A DNA stretch of 64,000 bases from Novipirellula herctigrandis (GCA_007859835.1 SJPJ01000001.1:8284329-8348328), one strand, 5' to 3'; shown: positions 1 to 9,884, counted from the stretch's first letter. Notes: generated from the letters alone by a model not told the origin. A program made the numbers and translations.

Positions 1-1005
1 TGCTTCGTACGGATGCCGCGGTGGGGTGGTGACGTCTGAACCAGCCAATTGGACCGAACCGGAATCAGCGATGTCAGCGCCGAACAGGCAACGCAATAAT
101 TCGGTGCGACCCGAACCGACCACGCCCGCGACTCCCAATCGTTCGCCCTTTTTTAATGTGAAGCTAACATCGCGGACGAATCTTCCTCGCGAAAGCGCGT
201 CCACTTTCAAGGCGGCTTGGTTTTCCTGTCTTGATTTACGCGTTTTTTTTGTGTTGAATTCACGCGTCAAGCTTGCTTCGGAGCTCATCAAATCAACCAT
301 CGCATCGGTTGTCAAATCGGCAGCGTCATGTGTTGCGACTTTCTTTCCGTCTCGCAAAACCGTGATGCGATCTGCCATTTGAGATACTTCGTCGAGCCGG
401 TGACTGATGTAGATCATTCCAACTCCCTGCGTTCGCAATCGACCAAGCCAATTAAACAAAGCTTGCGTCTCGTTGGCACTGAGGGCCGCCGTCGGCTCGT
501 CAAGAATGAGGATCCTGCATTGCCGATCCAATGCAGCTGCGATCTCAACCATTTGCCGTTGCCCGACCCCGAGAGATCGCGTGACCGTGTCGGTTTGAAT
601 GTCCTTTAGTCCGAAGCGATCCAGTGCAACACGAGCTTGTTGGTGCAATTGACTGCGGTTGATGACTCCGAAGCGATGGGGCATCCGCGAGAGCATCAAA
701 TTTTCGGCTACGGAAAGGCTCGCGACCAGATTAAGTTCTTGTTGGACGATCTGAATCCCGACCGCCTCCGCCGATTTTTTGGTCTTGGGACAATAGGCTT
801 GTCCATCGAACTTCATCGTACCGCTCGATTTGGGCGTGAGTCCCGCAATGATTTTGCTCAGCGTCGTTTTGCCTGCACCGTTGGCACCGATGAGTGCATG
901 GATTTCACCTTGGCGAAGATCAAAGTCGACGCTGTCCAAAACGGTGACCGCGTATCGCTTGGTCAAACCGGTCGCGGCAAAAAGCGGCTGGGCATCCAAG
1001 CTCAC
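1..1005 (-). CDS. rbsA: Sugar (ribose-type) ABC transporter ATP-binding protein RbsA, partial
   Basis: This is the ATPase of a ribose-type importer, coupling ATP hydrolysis at the inner face of the membrane to sugar uptake. About 335 N-terminal residues are visible; the gene runs off the left edge. The first ABC domain has Walker A GANGAGKTT near residues 40-48, signature LGVGQRQ near 145-151 and Walker B ILILDEP near 165-171. A second ABC domain begins near residue 280 with the degenerate Walker A GVVGSGRTE, as expected of the tandem RbsA/MglA architecture. The start is a GTG overlapping the rbsB stop as GTGA, which implies translational coupling. A permease gene should lie beyond the edge. 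Ribose as substrate is inferred from rbsK next door; other pentoses remain possible. Confidence 0.9.
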   Translation of the reverse strand, partial: MSLDAQPLFAATGLTKRYAVTVLDSVDFDLRQGEIHALIGANGAGKTTLSKIIAGLTPKSSGTMKFDGQAYCPKTKKSAEAVGIQIVQQELNLVASLSVAENLMLSRMPHRFGVINRSQLHQQARVALDRFGLKDIQTDTVTRSLGVGQRQMVEIAAALDRQCRILILDEPTAALSANETQALFNWLGRLRTQGVGMIYISHRLDEVSQMADRITVLRDGKKVATHDAADLTTDAMVDLMSSEASLTREFNTKKTRKSRQENQAALKVDALSRGRFVRDVSFTLKKGERLGVAGVVGSGRTELLRCLFGADIADSGSVQLAGSDVTTPPRHPYEA

Positions 1006-1982
1006 TCCAATGATTCTCCATTCATGGACGCGGCGGTAATCAAATCGACTGGCGTCTCGACGTCCTCGGGCGCAAGTGACGGGTCATCAAGCATTTTTAG
1101 TGCGGCTTCGATTCCGTAGACGGCCAGTTGGTCGCCATGTTGGTCCGCGGTGGCCAGCACCTTGGCTTCACGGATCGCTTCTTGGACTGCTGATATGTTG
1201 TCAAAGCCGACCACTTTTACATCCTTCGTTCGGGCGGCACTCCGAATCGCTGCGATCGCCCCGAGCGCCATCGAGTCGTTGGCGGCCAAAATCGCCTTGA
1301 TCTCGGGGTGCTCGCTTAGCATCGACGAAGCAATCGTGTTCGCTTTGCTTGTTTCCCACTCGGCCGATTGGCTGTCGACGACCTCGATGCCAGCCTCTTT
1401 CATTGCTTCTTTGAAACCAAGCAGGCGTTGTTGACCGTTGAACGAAGTTCGGATGCCTTCCAAAATGGCAACCTTGTCACCCTCGGCGAGCTCTTTCGCC
1501 AATCGTTTACCCACTTTCTTTGCGCCTGCTCTGTTATCAGGCCCGACGAATGGAATCGTGATGTTCTCTTGTTTCAAGACCTCAACGTCGAGCCGATTGT
1601 CAATGTTGACGACAATGACTCCCGCCTTAATCGCTTTGCGAAGTGCTGGGACAAGGGCCTTGGAATCAGCCGGTGCGATGACGATTGCGTCGACGCCGGC
1701 CGCGACCATTTCGCCAACGATCGCGGCTTGCCGACTCAGGTCCCGTTCGTCCTTAATGCCGTTAACGGTCAACTCATACTTTTCAGCGTTTTGTGTTTGG
1801 TGAGATTCGGCACCGGCAGCCATGGTTGAGAAGAACTCATTGGCAAGCGACTTCATGATCAAGGCGACTCGCGGTTTATCATTTTTGGTTTTCGCTGAGT
1901 CGTCCGAGGAATCGGGCGCATCGGACTTGCATCCTAACGCAACTGCGAAAACCATCATGCTGAGAAGGAACGTCTTATTCAT
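1002..1982 (-). CDS. rbsB: Ribose-type sugar-binding lipoprotein RbsB
   Basis: Periplasmic-binding-protein-like (type I) receptor delivering a monosaccharide to the RbsA transporter. I chose the ATG at 1982 because it gives a lipoprotein signal, MNKTFLLSMMVFAVALGC, followed by a Ser/Asp/Lys-rich linker; the 104 codons open upstream look non-coding. The mature domain starts with VALIMKSLANEFFSTMAAG, typical of the family, and carries the two-lobe pattern (VDAIVIAPAD, ILAANDSMALGAI, VKVVGFDN). At 326 residues it has normal family length. It lies 37 bp after rbsK and overlaps rbsA, so the three form one operon. A lipid anchor on a sugar-binding protein is unusual in proteobacteria but fits lipobox use in planctomycetes. 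Confidence 0.9.
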   Translation of the reverse strand: MNKTFLLSMMVFAVALGCKSDAPDSSDDSAKTKNDKPRVALIMKSLANEFFSTMAAGAESHQTQNAEKYELTVNGIKDERDLSRQAAIVGEMVAAGVDAIVIAPADSKALVPALRKAIKAGVIVVNIDNRLDVEVLKQENITIPFVGPDNRAGAKKVGKRLAKELAEGDKVAILEGIRTSFNGQQRLLGFKEAMKEAGIEVVDSQSAEWETSKANTIASSMLSEHPEIKAILAANDSMALGAIAAIRSAARTKDVKVVGFDNISAVQEAIREAKVLATADQHGDQLAVYGIEAALKMLDDPSLAPEDVETPVDLITAASMNGESLE

Positions 1983-2019
1983 GATGACCTGTTGGGGGGG
2001 GACAATGACTGGAAATGAT

Positions 2020-2928
2020 TTAAAGGAACGCGTTGACTTCCGCACGAGTTGGCATGCTCGGTTGAGCACCAAGGCGTGTTGAGGCAATGGCTCCGCTGGC
2101 ACAGGCCATTCGCATGCTGTCGGCCAGAGTTTGCCCTTCTGCCCATGCGACCGCCAAAGCACCGGCGAAAGCGTCACCCGCAGCGGTGGTGTCAACCGCC
2201 GTGACGCCGAAGGGTTCGATCGAACGTATTGTCTCACCGTCGCCAAACACGGCTCCTTGCGATCCCATCGTGATGACGGGAAACGCGACGCCACGAAGTG
2301 CTAATTGTTCTACAGCGGCCATGCCATCGGCGACCGTTTCAACGGGAATGCCAAGTATCGCAGCCGCTTCGGATTGGTTCGGAACCAATGCATCGGCTTC
2401 AAAGAATTCGTTGGGGAAAACCTTCGGCGCAGGTGCGGGATCTAAGATCACGCGAACGCCGGCATGTTTAGCGATTTGAAGAGCTGTGACAACGGCATCC
2501 GACGGGATTTCAAGCTGTAGCAAAAGCACGTCACTCGTCTGGATTGTGGCTGCGGCCGCTTCAACATCGGTTCGCGTGACTCGGCCATTTGCACCGGGGA
2601 CAACCATGATCGAATTTTCACCACTCTGTTCGACTGCCACGACGGCGACACCACTGCTCGAACCAACCGTGGTTGTCACGTGAGTGCAATCGATCCGGTG
2701 TTGGTTGAGGTTCTCGACCAGCCGGGATGAAAATACGTCATCACCGACTCGACCGATGAAGGAAACGTCGCCGCCGACCTTTGCCGCTGCAATGGCTTGG
2801 TTGGCACCTTTGCCGCCGCAAATTTCCGAAGATTGATTTGCAATGATCGTTTCTCCGCGGGCGGGTAACACCGTGCAGCGCACAACCAAGTCCATGTTGA
2901 TGGAACCGCAAACGACAATTCGTGGCAT
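2020..2928 (-). CDS. rbsK: Ribokinase
   Basis: PfkB-family kinase that phosphorylates ribose to ribose 5-phosphate in the cytoplasm. The 302-residue length fits the family. It begins with a beta strand and the substrate-binding motif CGSINMD, has the GGKGANQA motif at about 38-45 and the second PfkB signature DTTAAGDAFAGA near 246-257, with D252 as the expected catalytic base. The anion-hole motif reads AAGD rather than the usual GAGD, a tolerated variation. It is the first gene of the rbsK-rbsB-rbsA operon, and this order supports ribose over a generic sugar. No strong Shine-Dalgarno is visible upstream, and I saw no clear operator. Confidence 0.92.
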   Translation of the reverse strand: MPRIVVCGSINMDLVVRCTVLPARGETIIANQSSEICGGKGANQAIAAAKVGGDVSFIGRVGDDVFSSRLVENLNQHRIDCTHVTTTVGSSSGVAVVAVEQSGENSIMVVPGANGRVTRTDVEAAAATIQTSDVLLLQLEIPSDAVVTALQIAKHAGVRVILDPAPAPKVFPNEFFEADALVPNQSEAAAILGIPVETVADGMAAVEQLALRGVAFPVITMGSQGAVFGDGETIRSIEPFGVTAVDTTAAGDAFAGALAVAWAEGQTLADSMRMACASGAIASTRLGAQPSMPTRAEVNAFL

Positions 2929-3216
2929 CGTGGTGAGGTTTTGGAAAGGGGGGGGGTGTGGGGAGAACCGGCGGTCAAGGGACGCGACCGACTATTCACA
3001 ATGCTACAATCAACGCCACTACGTAACAAGACAGCCGGTGTGCAGTGAACACGGCGTGAAACGGAGAATGAACGCCTTTCGAGCAGCCTCGAAAAAGTTT
3101 AAATTGCAGTCTGTTCACTAAATGGGTGGCCAGAGTCTTGCCGCTCATTAACGATATCTGCAGGTGAAAACTGCACTGATTAACTTTCCTAACTCTTGCA
3201 AAGAGAAGCAATTTCC

Positions 3217-3810
3217 ATGAGTGTATTGGTACAACAACAAGCTCCTGAGTTTACCGCACAAGCCGTGATGCCCGATGGGCAATTCAAAGAAGTTTCTTTG
3301 TCCGATTACCGCGGCAAGTATGTTTTGTTGTTTTTTTGGCCTTTGGATTTCACATTCGTTTGCCCGACGGAGATCATCGCTTTCAGCGACCGTGCAGCTG
3401 ATTTTGAAAAGCGGGGCGTTCAAATACTTGGCGTCTCGGTCGATAGTCACTATACCCATTTTGCATGGACTAGCACTCCGCGAAATCAAGGCGGTATCGG
3501 TAAGACCGATTACCCATTGATCGCGGACCTGAACAAACAAATCGCACGCGACTATGATGTCTTAATCGACGCCGGAATCGCTCTTCGCGGCTTGTTCTTG
3601 ATCGACAAAGAGGGTGTCGTGCGGCACCAGGTTGTCAACGATTTGCCGTTGGGACGCAATGTCGACGAGGCACTTCGTATCGTTCAAGCTCTACAGCACT
3701 TCGAAGAGCATGGCGAAGTTTGCCCAGCTAATTGGCAAGAAGGCAGCGCGACGATCAAGCCAGGAGTCGAAGAGAGCAAAGAGTTCTTTAACGCGGAATA
3801 CAAGTCGTAA
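3217..3810 (+). CDS. Typical 2-Cys peroxiredoxin (AhpC/TSA family)
   Basis: Thiol peroxidase that reduces hydrogen peroxide and organic peroxides in the cytoplasm, regenerated through a thioredoxin- or AhpF-like reductase. I placed the start at the ATG preceded by AAGAGAAG at 3201-3208, giving 197 residues beginning [12 protein letters not shown]; the longer frame from 3196 has no support. The peroxidatic cysteine lies in FTFVCPTE (C49) and the resolving cysteine in GEVCPANW (C169), so both active thiols of the typical 2-Cys class are present. It stands alone or with the acylphosphatase 24 bp downstream, divergent from rbsK. No peroxide-sensor gene is adjacent. Confidence 0.96.
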   Translation: MSVLVQQQAPEFTAQAVMPDGQFKEVSLSDYRGKYVLLFFWPLDFTFVCPTEIIAFSDRAADFEKRGVQILGVSVDSHYTHFAWTSTPRNQGGIGKTDYPLIADLNKQIARDYDVLIDAGIALRGLFLIDKEGVVRHQVVNDLPLGRNVDEALRIVQALQHFEEHGEVCPANWQEGSATIKPGVEESKEFFNAEYKS

Positions 3811-3834
3811 TTCGGCGAAGGTTTTGGCTCATTG

Positions 3835-4128
3835 ATGAACGAGAAAAAAATTCGCTGTGTCGTTCATTTTCATGGCAATGTTCAAGGCGTTGGCTTTCGG
3901 GCGAACGCCATGTACGAATCGGCGGGGTTGGATATTGCGGGCTTTGTCCGCAATGAACCTAATGGTTCGGTCACGATGGATATTGTCGGACTCCAACCTG
4001 ATATTGATGAATTGATTCGTCGGATCCAATCGTCGATGCGACAAAACATCGATGATGTGGAGATTGAAAAGCGGGAAACGGAAACGCTGGAAGCGGGCGT
4101 CCGGCCCAAAGGGCTTCGGATTCGGTAA
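3835..4128 (+). CDS. acyP: Acylphosphatase
   Basis: Small cytoplasmic enzyme that hydrolyses acyl phosphates to carboxylate and phosphate. The 97-residue protein matches family length. The phosphate-binding loop and catalytic arginine are in HGNVQGVGFR (R22), and the catalytic asparagine in GFVRNEPNGSV (N40). I chose the ATG at 3835; an in-frame TTG lies one codon earlier. A GAAGG at 3817-3821 could serve as ribosome-binding site. It follows the peroxiredoxin by 24 bp and is probably co-transcribed with it. Downstream, the convergent gene ends at 4298. Confidence 0.93.
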   Translation: MNEKKIRCVVHFHGNVQGVGFRANAMYESAGLDIAGFVRNEPNGSVTMDIVGLQPDIDELIRRIQSSMRQNIDDVEIEKRETETLEAGVRPKGLRIR

Positions 4129-4297
4129 GGATTTTGGACGAGGGAGCGGCGCGGTTTGGTGCGAAAACTCAATGTTCATGATGAGGGTTATCGCCCTTTT
4201 GATCATCCACGGGCGAAGCCCACGCTGGCATTTTGAACGGGCTCGCCTCGATCACTCGGTTTTCTAGACTGAGTTGCCGACATAGGAAGTGCTTTCT

Positions 4298-7200
4298 TTA
4301 CCACGCGGGATCGGAAACTCGCCATGCAGTGGAAGTTCCTTCTACCAACATCCATCGTGTGTCAGCGTTAAGGTTCTCGAAAACCTGTTCCAATCCGCTT
4401 GGCCATCGGACGTGCAGTCGCGCAACAGACCGTGACGCTCCCAATCCGAAGAAGACAACTGACTCGTTCTTTGCTAAATATCCATCGCCTGTCTGAACGG
4501 TTTGGTATAGGGATGTCGAATCAAAATCAGCGGTTACATGAGCGCCGATCGCTTCGCGTTCCGAGATGGTGCCAACAAGTTCAAGTTGCAGCCAATGATT
4601 TGCGGTAATTGTTTGGTTTTCAAGTAACACCGCATCACGCTTTAAATCACTTACAACAACGTCGACTCGTCCGTCACGATTGTAGTCGCATTTAGCCATT
4701 GCTCTTGAGAAATGCATCGCGTTCCAGTATTCGTCGTCACCTGCGACGGTGTGCTCGATGAAACCATCGCGTCGCCCCACTAATAACTGGGTTGGCATCG
4801 CAAACAGACTGCCTTTTGCGGTTAAGTCCTCAATGTGTCCATTGCCGACGATGAGATCCCATTGGTTGTTGTTGTCGTAGTCAATTGCCTGAGTGCCAAA
4901 GCCGAGCATCTTTCGCGAAATCGTATCGAGCTTGTAGGGAACCGTCGCATCGACAAACACCCCCGACTTGTTTTGCATGTAGTGATTGGACCACTCGTCC
5001 TCAAAATTTGAGATATGGAGATCAAGCCGACCATTGCCGTCAAAATCGGCTGCGGCAACCCCCATGCATGCCTTGGGTTGTCCTGAATTTCCATACGCTA
5101 CACCACGACTTACCGCCGCATCGGACCACTCCGATGGTGATTTGTCTTTCTGATTGCGGACCCACAATTGATTGGCTCGAAGGTCATTGGCGACAAACAC
5201 CTCATTCCCCGGTGCCCAATCAATGTCTGTGATCAAAAGCGCCAATCCAGTGCTATAGGCCGGCTCATCTTGACCGCCCAACGGTTGAGCCGCCATCGAG
5301 CCATCGCCAAGCGAAACCAAGACCCGATCCATCGCAGGTTGGAACTGCAATGGCCCAGGCAGCGCCACCGGCTTGCCATCAGCACCATATTGAATCGGTT
5401 CAAAGATAGAATCATCATCCAAGTAGTTGACCTCGACGATATCAGGCAGCATGTCCCCGGTCACGTCTGCCATTGCTACGCTACTGGTGTAACTTGAATT
5501 TTCGCCAAGTGGCGCATTGGTATCAGTGCGGAATGTCCCGTCTCCCTGATTGATCAACAACCGATTGCGTCCGAGGTTTCCAAACAAAAGATCCTCAAAC
5601 CCATCCTGATTCCAGTCTCCCGCTGTGACCCCGACGGTGTAACCGCGATCGTCGGCGGCTGATTCGTCGATCACGTTGACGAAATGGAGACTCTGATTGC
5701 GGAACAAGCCGTTCGGCTCAGTTGATTTCCCTTCGGGTGGAGTGGTAGCGGCTTGTCCAAAATAGAAGTCGACGCTGCCGTCACGGTCAAAATCGAGGCA
5801 AGCCACGCCGCCACCAAAGGCCTGGAAAATCTGGAATTCTCGTTCGACAGGCAAAGGTGCGTTCTGATAACGAAACGCGATGCCAACTTGCTCTGCAACA
5901 TTTTGAAAAACCGGAGCGATCAATGGTGATTCGGTTCGCGCCAATCCTTCCGAAGTATCGTTTTCCACTGGCCGATCAGGGGCGGCAATCCTTAATTCGG
6001 TTAACCAATCATGTGCCGACCTCAATGATTTGCGATCAAGTTCACACAGTAAAAGGCTCTCGTCTCGACCTGAGGGGAACTCGCTCAGCACGCGTGCCTT
6101 GTACGTCGGAATCAGGCCGGCCTGATTGGAGCTAGGCGAAAACCGGTTCAAGGCTAACTCTTGCCATGCGATCGCTTCGAGCGGTCGCCCAATATTCATC
6201 AGTTGAGTGGCCAAATCGATGTAGTTTTGAGCCTCAGGACTCGGCGATTGTCGGATCTTTATCGCATCACGGTTAATTGAGTCAAGCGCATACGAACGTT
6301 GCCGAAACCGCTCTGCAATCTCCGATTGGGCAAACTTTTCAAGCGATGTAATGATGCCATAGTGTGCGTCCATGCTATTCGGCTCACGTTTGATCGCCTC
6401 GACAAAGCAATCGATCGCCGCTTCGTCGTTGTTATCGAGTGCCACGTTGCCGCAAGCAATCCAGTAGTCCGGATATCGTTCGCACTGACTCGGTGCGGCG
6501 GCAACCCAGGCGTGAAGTTCTTTGTGCATCTGAGCATCCGCCAGCAGGTGTGCGTATAACGCAATCGCAGCAGGGTGCTTCTGCTTGGTGACAAGATCGC
6601 TGTTGTCAAGATATTGAAGCGACTTGCGAGGGTTTCCATTGATTCGATACAGCGTCGCGATGTTCAGGACCCCCAACCGACCTATTTTCTGCTCATCGTC
6701 GGCCCTTTCAATGTCCCCATCCGATATCCAAGATCGCGACGGAAAAATCAGACTAATCAGCTCGTCACGCGACATCGATGTGTTGGCGAGCAGTTTGCGG
6801 ATGTGTTCATTCGCATCAAACATATATCCTTGTTGGTTTAGCATTTGAGCTAACCTGCGACGCGCTTCGTCAAATTCAGGAGAACGCTGAAGCACGGATT
6901 CAAGTCGAATGATCGCTTGGTCGAATTCACCTTCTTGGTACAGTAGATTTGCAGCGTGAGCCTGAATGTCGTCATCGCGATCGGGATCAAGTTGCGCCAT
7001 ATGGTCGAGAATTCGGACTGCCTCGGCAAACTCCTCGCGCTGAGTCATGACTCGCAACATCAACGTATTGACCTGCAAATCATCAGGGCTCTCAATCAGC
7101 AGTCTGCGGATCTTCCGTTCCGCTTGGTCTATCGCCCCTGTTTCGACGAGTCGAGCCGCCGTTTGCAACCGCTGATCTCGAGTTTCGGGTGCGAGCGGCG

Positions 7201-7372
7201 AAGTCGCCTGAATCGGTGGTTGCTGTTTGTCGTCTTGCGTTGGCGTGCTCTCTTTGCCACAGCCGACGAATAATGCGATGATCAGAATCGCAGCCTGCCA
7301 TGGCGTGAAAGAATTGGGGAAGAGCAACCGCATCCGAAGGCTCCCGCTGCGAATCATTTCTGAGAGGATCAT
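4298..7372 (-). CDS. TPR / FG-GAP / ASPIC-UnbV giant lipoprotein (CRTAC1-like), paralogue 1
   Basis: Large surface or periplasmic lipoprotein of unknown biochemical role. The N-terminus carries a lipobox (LFVGC, near residue 38), then TPR-like helical repeats (about 45-440), then a beta-propeller of FG-GAP/VCBS repeats with calcium-type loops (DFDRDGSVD, DWNQDGFED, DFDGNGRLD, DYNRDGRVD), and a C-terminal ASPIC/UnbV module (EAIGAHV to VRWPSG). The ATG at 7372 overlaps the stop of the upstream glycosidase as ATGA, which argues for that start through coupling; an ATG at 7333 would give a more compact signal peptide. It shares architecture with the genes at 10814 and 13939. Human CRTAC1 has a related propeller, but no enzymatic function can be inferred. 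Confidence 0.85.
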   Translation of the reverse strand: MILSEMIRSGSLRMRLLFPNSFTPWQAAILIIALFVGCGKESTPTQDDKQQPPIQATSPLAPETRDQRLQTAARLVETGAIDQAERKIRRLLIESPDDLQVNTLMLRVMTQREEFAEAVRILDHMAQLDPDRDDDIQAHAANLLYQEGEFDQAIIRLESVLQRSPEFDEARRRLAQMLNQQGYMFDANEHIRKLLANTSMSRDELISLIFPSRSWISDGDIERADDEQKIGRLGVLNIATLYRINGNPRKSLQYLDNSDLVTKQKHPAAIALYAHLLADAQMHKELHAWVAAAPSQCERYPDYWIACGNVALDNNDEAAIDCFVEAIKREPNSMDAHYGIITSLEKFAQSEIAERFRQRSYALDSINRDAIKIRQSPSPEAQNYIDLATQLMNIGRPLEAIAWQELALNRFSPSSNQAGLIPTYKARVLSEFPSGRDESLLLCELDRKSLRSAHDWLTELRIAAPDRPVENDTSEGLARTESPLIAPVFQNVAEQVGIAFRYQNAPLPVEREFQIFQAFGGGVACLDFDRDGSVDFYFGQAATTPPEGKSTEPNGLFRNQSLHFVNVIDESAADDRGYTVGVTAGDWNQDGFEDLLFGNLGRNRLLINQGDGTFRTDTNAPLGENSSYTSSVAMADVTGDMLPDIVEVNYLDDDSIFEPIQYGADGKPVALPGPLQFQPAMDRVLVSLGDGSMAAQPLGGQDEPAYSTGLALLITDIDWAPGNEVFVANDLRANQLWVRNQKDKSPSEWSDAAVSRGVAYGNSGQPKACMGVAAADFDGNGRLDLHISNFEDEWSNHYMQNKSGVFVDATVPYKLDTISRKMLGFGTQAIDYDNNNQWDLIVGNGHIEDLTAKGSLFAMPTQLLVGRRDGFIEHTVAGDDEYWNAMHFSRAMAKCDYNRDGRVDVVVSDLKRDAVLLENQTITANHWLQLELVGTISEREAIGAHVTADFDSTSLYQTVQTGDGYLAKNESVVFFGLGASRSVARLHVRWPSGLEQVFENLNADTRWMLVEGTSTAWRVSDPAW

Positions 7373-8691
7373 TTCTCAGATGAATCAGCTTTCACTTGAA
7401 AGCAGATATTGTCGGCGCTAGCCGCTCCCTGGCCATCTTTGACAAAAACGAACAACCGATAGTTGCTTGGTTTTTCGGGGGCAACAATGACTGCCTCACC
7501 GTTTGTTGCGTCGACGACGCAGTTCGGAATCGAAGGCGGAACGGACTCTGCATCGCCTCCGGACTTGATGTCGGTGCTCTCGGCAACCACAACCCAACTG
7601 AACTGCAATGGATCATCATCTGGGTCAGCCGCGATCATTTTTACCTTTGATGATGATCCCGGTTTCACCACGGAATCTTTTAAGTCTGATTCAAGACGAC
7701 TGACTCGTGGGCAGCGATTTTCGGGCCACTTGCCCGTCCAGGCGCGGCACATTGCATCGACCTGAGGAAGCTTCTCACCCGATGGCAAGAACATGCCGTA
7801 CCACGTCGAAGTCGTTTCCTGTTTCTGTCCCCAAAGGAAGCAGTAGCTGCCAATGCAAATGTCCGCTGCGTCTTCACTCATCATCTCGTAAGTGACGTAG
7901 TAACTTGAAGCCTTGTCGCGACTCGAAGGTTCGATAGGTGCGTTCCATGGTGTTTTGCTGACTTCCCAGTGACCCGACGGGCCAAATTCAGTCAGCACAA
8001 AGGGTTTCTTCCATCCGGCGGCTTTGACTTCGCTGGCGGCCGAGGAGGCTGCTGCATAGGAGTTAACACCGAGGATGTCGATGTTCGGGTAGTGCTCTAA
8101 AATGCCTCGCACTTTGTTCGCAGATGCCCCAGCAATGACCGTCATCACCGGATGATTCGGGTCTTCGGCTTTGATGATCGCGGCTAGCTCGTTGAGTTCT
8201 TTCCAAACGTGAGGTGACTCTCCATCTGAATTAGGGCCTTCCATCTCGTTTCCGAGCCCCCACACCAATAATGCAGGAGCGTCCTTGTACTTGCGCACCG
8301 CTTGTCGAACATCTTCTCGCTGTTTGCGAATTTGTTCCGGATCGGAGTAGTCGAAGCCATGGCGTTCGTGGGCCACCCAAATGCCTGCGGAAACGGTGAT
8401 TCCTAGCTCCGTACATCGGTCCAATAATGGTTTGCCATCGACCTGTGCCTCCAGTGCATCGATTCCCCATGTGCGGATCGAGTTTCCGCCGTGCTCAACC
8501 AATTCAGCAAGATGGCTCCAACCTCCGGCGCCTCGAATGAAGTACGGTTTCCCATCTCGCAAAAGTACAGCATGACCTTGCTCATCTTTCATGAGCGAAA
8601 CGTCTTTAGCCAACCCATTGGTGGCTATCGTTAGCCCCGCAACGAACAGCAAAACAGTAGAAAATACGCGAATTTTTATAAGTTCTCTCAT
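7369..8691 (-). CDS. Secreted clan-A glycoside hydrolase-like protein
   Basis: Probable exported glycosidase with a TIM barrel of the GH2/GH5 clan. An N-terminal hydrophobic segment (about 8-28) is a signal peptide. The barrel contains GLGNEMEGP with N148-E149 in the position of the acid/base, and LTEFGPSGH with E235 in the position of the nucleophile. The C-terminal region (about 345-440) looks like an Ig/PKD-type beta domain. The gene is first in a two-gene unit, overlapping the giant lipoprotein by 4 bp. A 17-bp motif at 8718-8734, just upstream, matches one at 10028 and is a likely operator for the LacI protein encoded divergently. The substrate cannot be read from sequence. Confidence 0.75.
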   Translation of the reverse strand: MRELIKIRVFSTVLLFVAGLTIATNGLAKDVSLMKDEQGHAVLLRDGKPYFIRGAGGWSHLAELVEHGGNSIRTWGIDALEAQVDGKPLLDRCTELGITVSAGIWVAHERHGFDYSDPEQIRKQREDVRQAVRKYKDAPALLVWGLGNEMEGPNSDGESPHVWKELNELAAIIKAEDPNHPVMTVIAGASANKVRGILEHYPNIDILGVNSYAAASSAASEVKAAGWKKPFVLTEFGPSGHWEVSKTPWNAPIEPSSRDKASSYYVTYEMMSEDAADICIGSYCFLWGQKQETTSTWYGMFLPSGEKLPQVDAMCRAWTGKWPENRCPRVSRLESDLKDSVVKPGSSSKVKMIAADPDDDPLQFSWVVVAESTDIKSGGDAESVPPSIPNCVVDATNGEAVIVAPEKPSNYRLFVFVKDGQGAASADNICFQVKADSSEK

Positions 8692-8717
8692 GACAGTTTA
8701 GTCTCCTGGAGGTATTG

Positions 8718-8734
8718 TGTGCATAAAGTTGCAT
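8718..8734. promoter_or_regulatory. Candidate LacI-family operator, copy 1
   Basis: TGTGCATAAAGTTGCAT sits in the 101-bp divergent gap between the glycosidase (start 8691) and the LacI gene (start 8793). It contains the dyad TGCA-N6-TGCA, the spacing expected for a LacI-type dimer. The same 17 bases recur at 10028-10044 in front of the next gene on the other side of the regulator. Binding is inferred from position and identity. Confidence 0.7.
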
Positions 8735-8792
8735 AAAAGCAATCGTCGTCACCGATTTTGTCAAAGAAACCTAGAAATGGCGAAACCTTAAA

Positions 8793-9884
8793 ATGGCCAA
8801 ACGAGTCAATCAACAATTGATCGCCGACAAGCTCCAGGTTTCTCGTGCTACGGTTTCGCGATGCTTTACGAATCATCCGGGAATCAATCCGGAAACGCGC
8901 GGAAAGGTGTTTAAGCTTGCTGCCGCGCTCGGGTACAACCATTTGGAACCGCGAACCGGGAAAGGTCGCCGCAAATCTTCGCCCAACCGCTACGGCGTGC
9001 TGATCTGTACGGATGTAGAGAGTTATGAGAGTACCGATTACCAAAGTCCTGGCGAAAACCTGATTGCTGGCCTGAGTGAATTTTCTCAGCTCAACAATCT
9101 GTTGATGGAAATTCATTGTGTGGATCCCTCTGAAAAGACGTTGACAGATCCCTCTTATGCCAAGATCGAAACGCTTGGAAGACGCGAATGGGACGGTGTT
9201 GTTCTCGTCTATCCTTTTCCCGAAACGATCGTTGATGAATTGAATTTGCAGGTTCCCGTCGTCTCGTTGGTCGAGCAATACAGCGGCACCCCGGTTAACT
9301 GTGTTGACGTTGACCACCACCGGGGAATCGCTTTGATTTTACGGCGTTTGTCGGATTTGGGGCACAAACGAATCGGGTTCATGACGCATCGCTATGGATT
9401 CGATGCGAATTGGGCACTGCGTCGTCATTCGGCTTACGTCGAAGAAATGACTCGCCTTGGGTTGATGGTCGATCCTGCTAATGTTTTGAATGTTCGACCG
9501 ACCGATCGGCTTGTGCCCGAGGAGGCGTACGCCAAGGCCCTTGAACGCACCCGATACGGAGTGACAGCTTGGGTTTGTGCCGCAGACCATCAAGCATACG
9601 GCTTGATCTCATTTTTTCAGCAGCACGGGGTCAAAACGCCAGCGGATGTTTCGGTAACCGGGTTTGATGGCATCGAAAAACCCGATTGGGCGCCGGAATT
9701 GACGACCGCCGTGATCCCCTACTACGAGATTGGCCAGATCGGCGGCAGGCGATTGGAAGACCTTGCACAGAAACGTTTTGGATCAGCACAGCACGTCATG
9801 CTCGATTGTACCCTTCGCGAAGGCGAGACGGTTGGGCCAGCTACCAGTGGATCGGCTACCAGTGGGCCTGCTGCCATCAATTGA
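8793..9884 (+). CDS. LacI-family transcriptional regulator, 1
   Basis: DNA-binding regulator that probably senses a sugar released by neighbouring secreted enzymes. Residues 6-50 form a LacI helix-turn-helix plus hinge (LIADKLQVSRATVSRCFTN, then TRGKVFKLAAALGY). The rest is a type I periplasmic-binding-like effector domain (GVLICTDVES, RIGFMTHRYG, WVCAADHQAYGL, VTGFDGIE). At 363 residues it is slightly long, with a low-complexity Ser/Gly/Ala tail. It lies between two units that each carry the same operator-like motif, so it most likely represses both, and itself from the shared divergent region. The effector is unknown. Confidence 0.93.
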   Translation: MAKRVNQQLIADKLQVSRATVSRCFTNHPGINPETRGKVFKLAAALGYNHLEPRTGKGRRKSSPNRYGVLICTDVESYESTDYQSPGENLIAGLSEFSQLNNLLMEIHCVDPSEKTLTDPSYAKIETLGRREWDGVVLVYPFPETIVDELNLQVPVVSLVEQYSGTPVNCVDVDHHRGIALILRRLSDLGHKRIGFMTHRYGFDANWALRRHSAYVEEMTRLGLMVDPANVLNVRPTDRLVPEEAYAKALERTRYGVTAWVCAADHQAYGLISFFQQHGVKTPADVSVTGFDGIEKPDWAPELTTAVIPYYEIGQIGGRRLEDLAQKRFGSAQHVMLDCTLREGETVGPATSGSATSGPAAIN

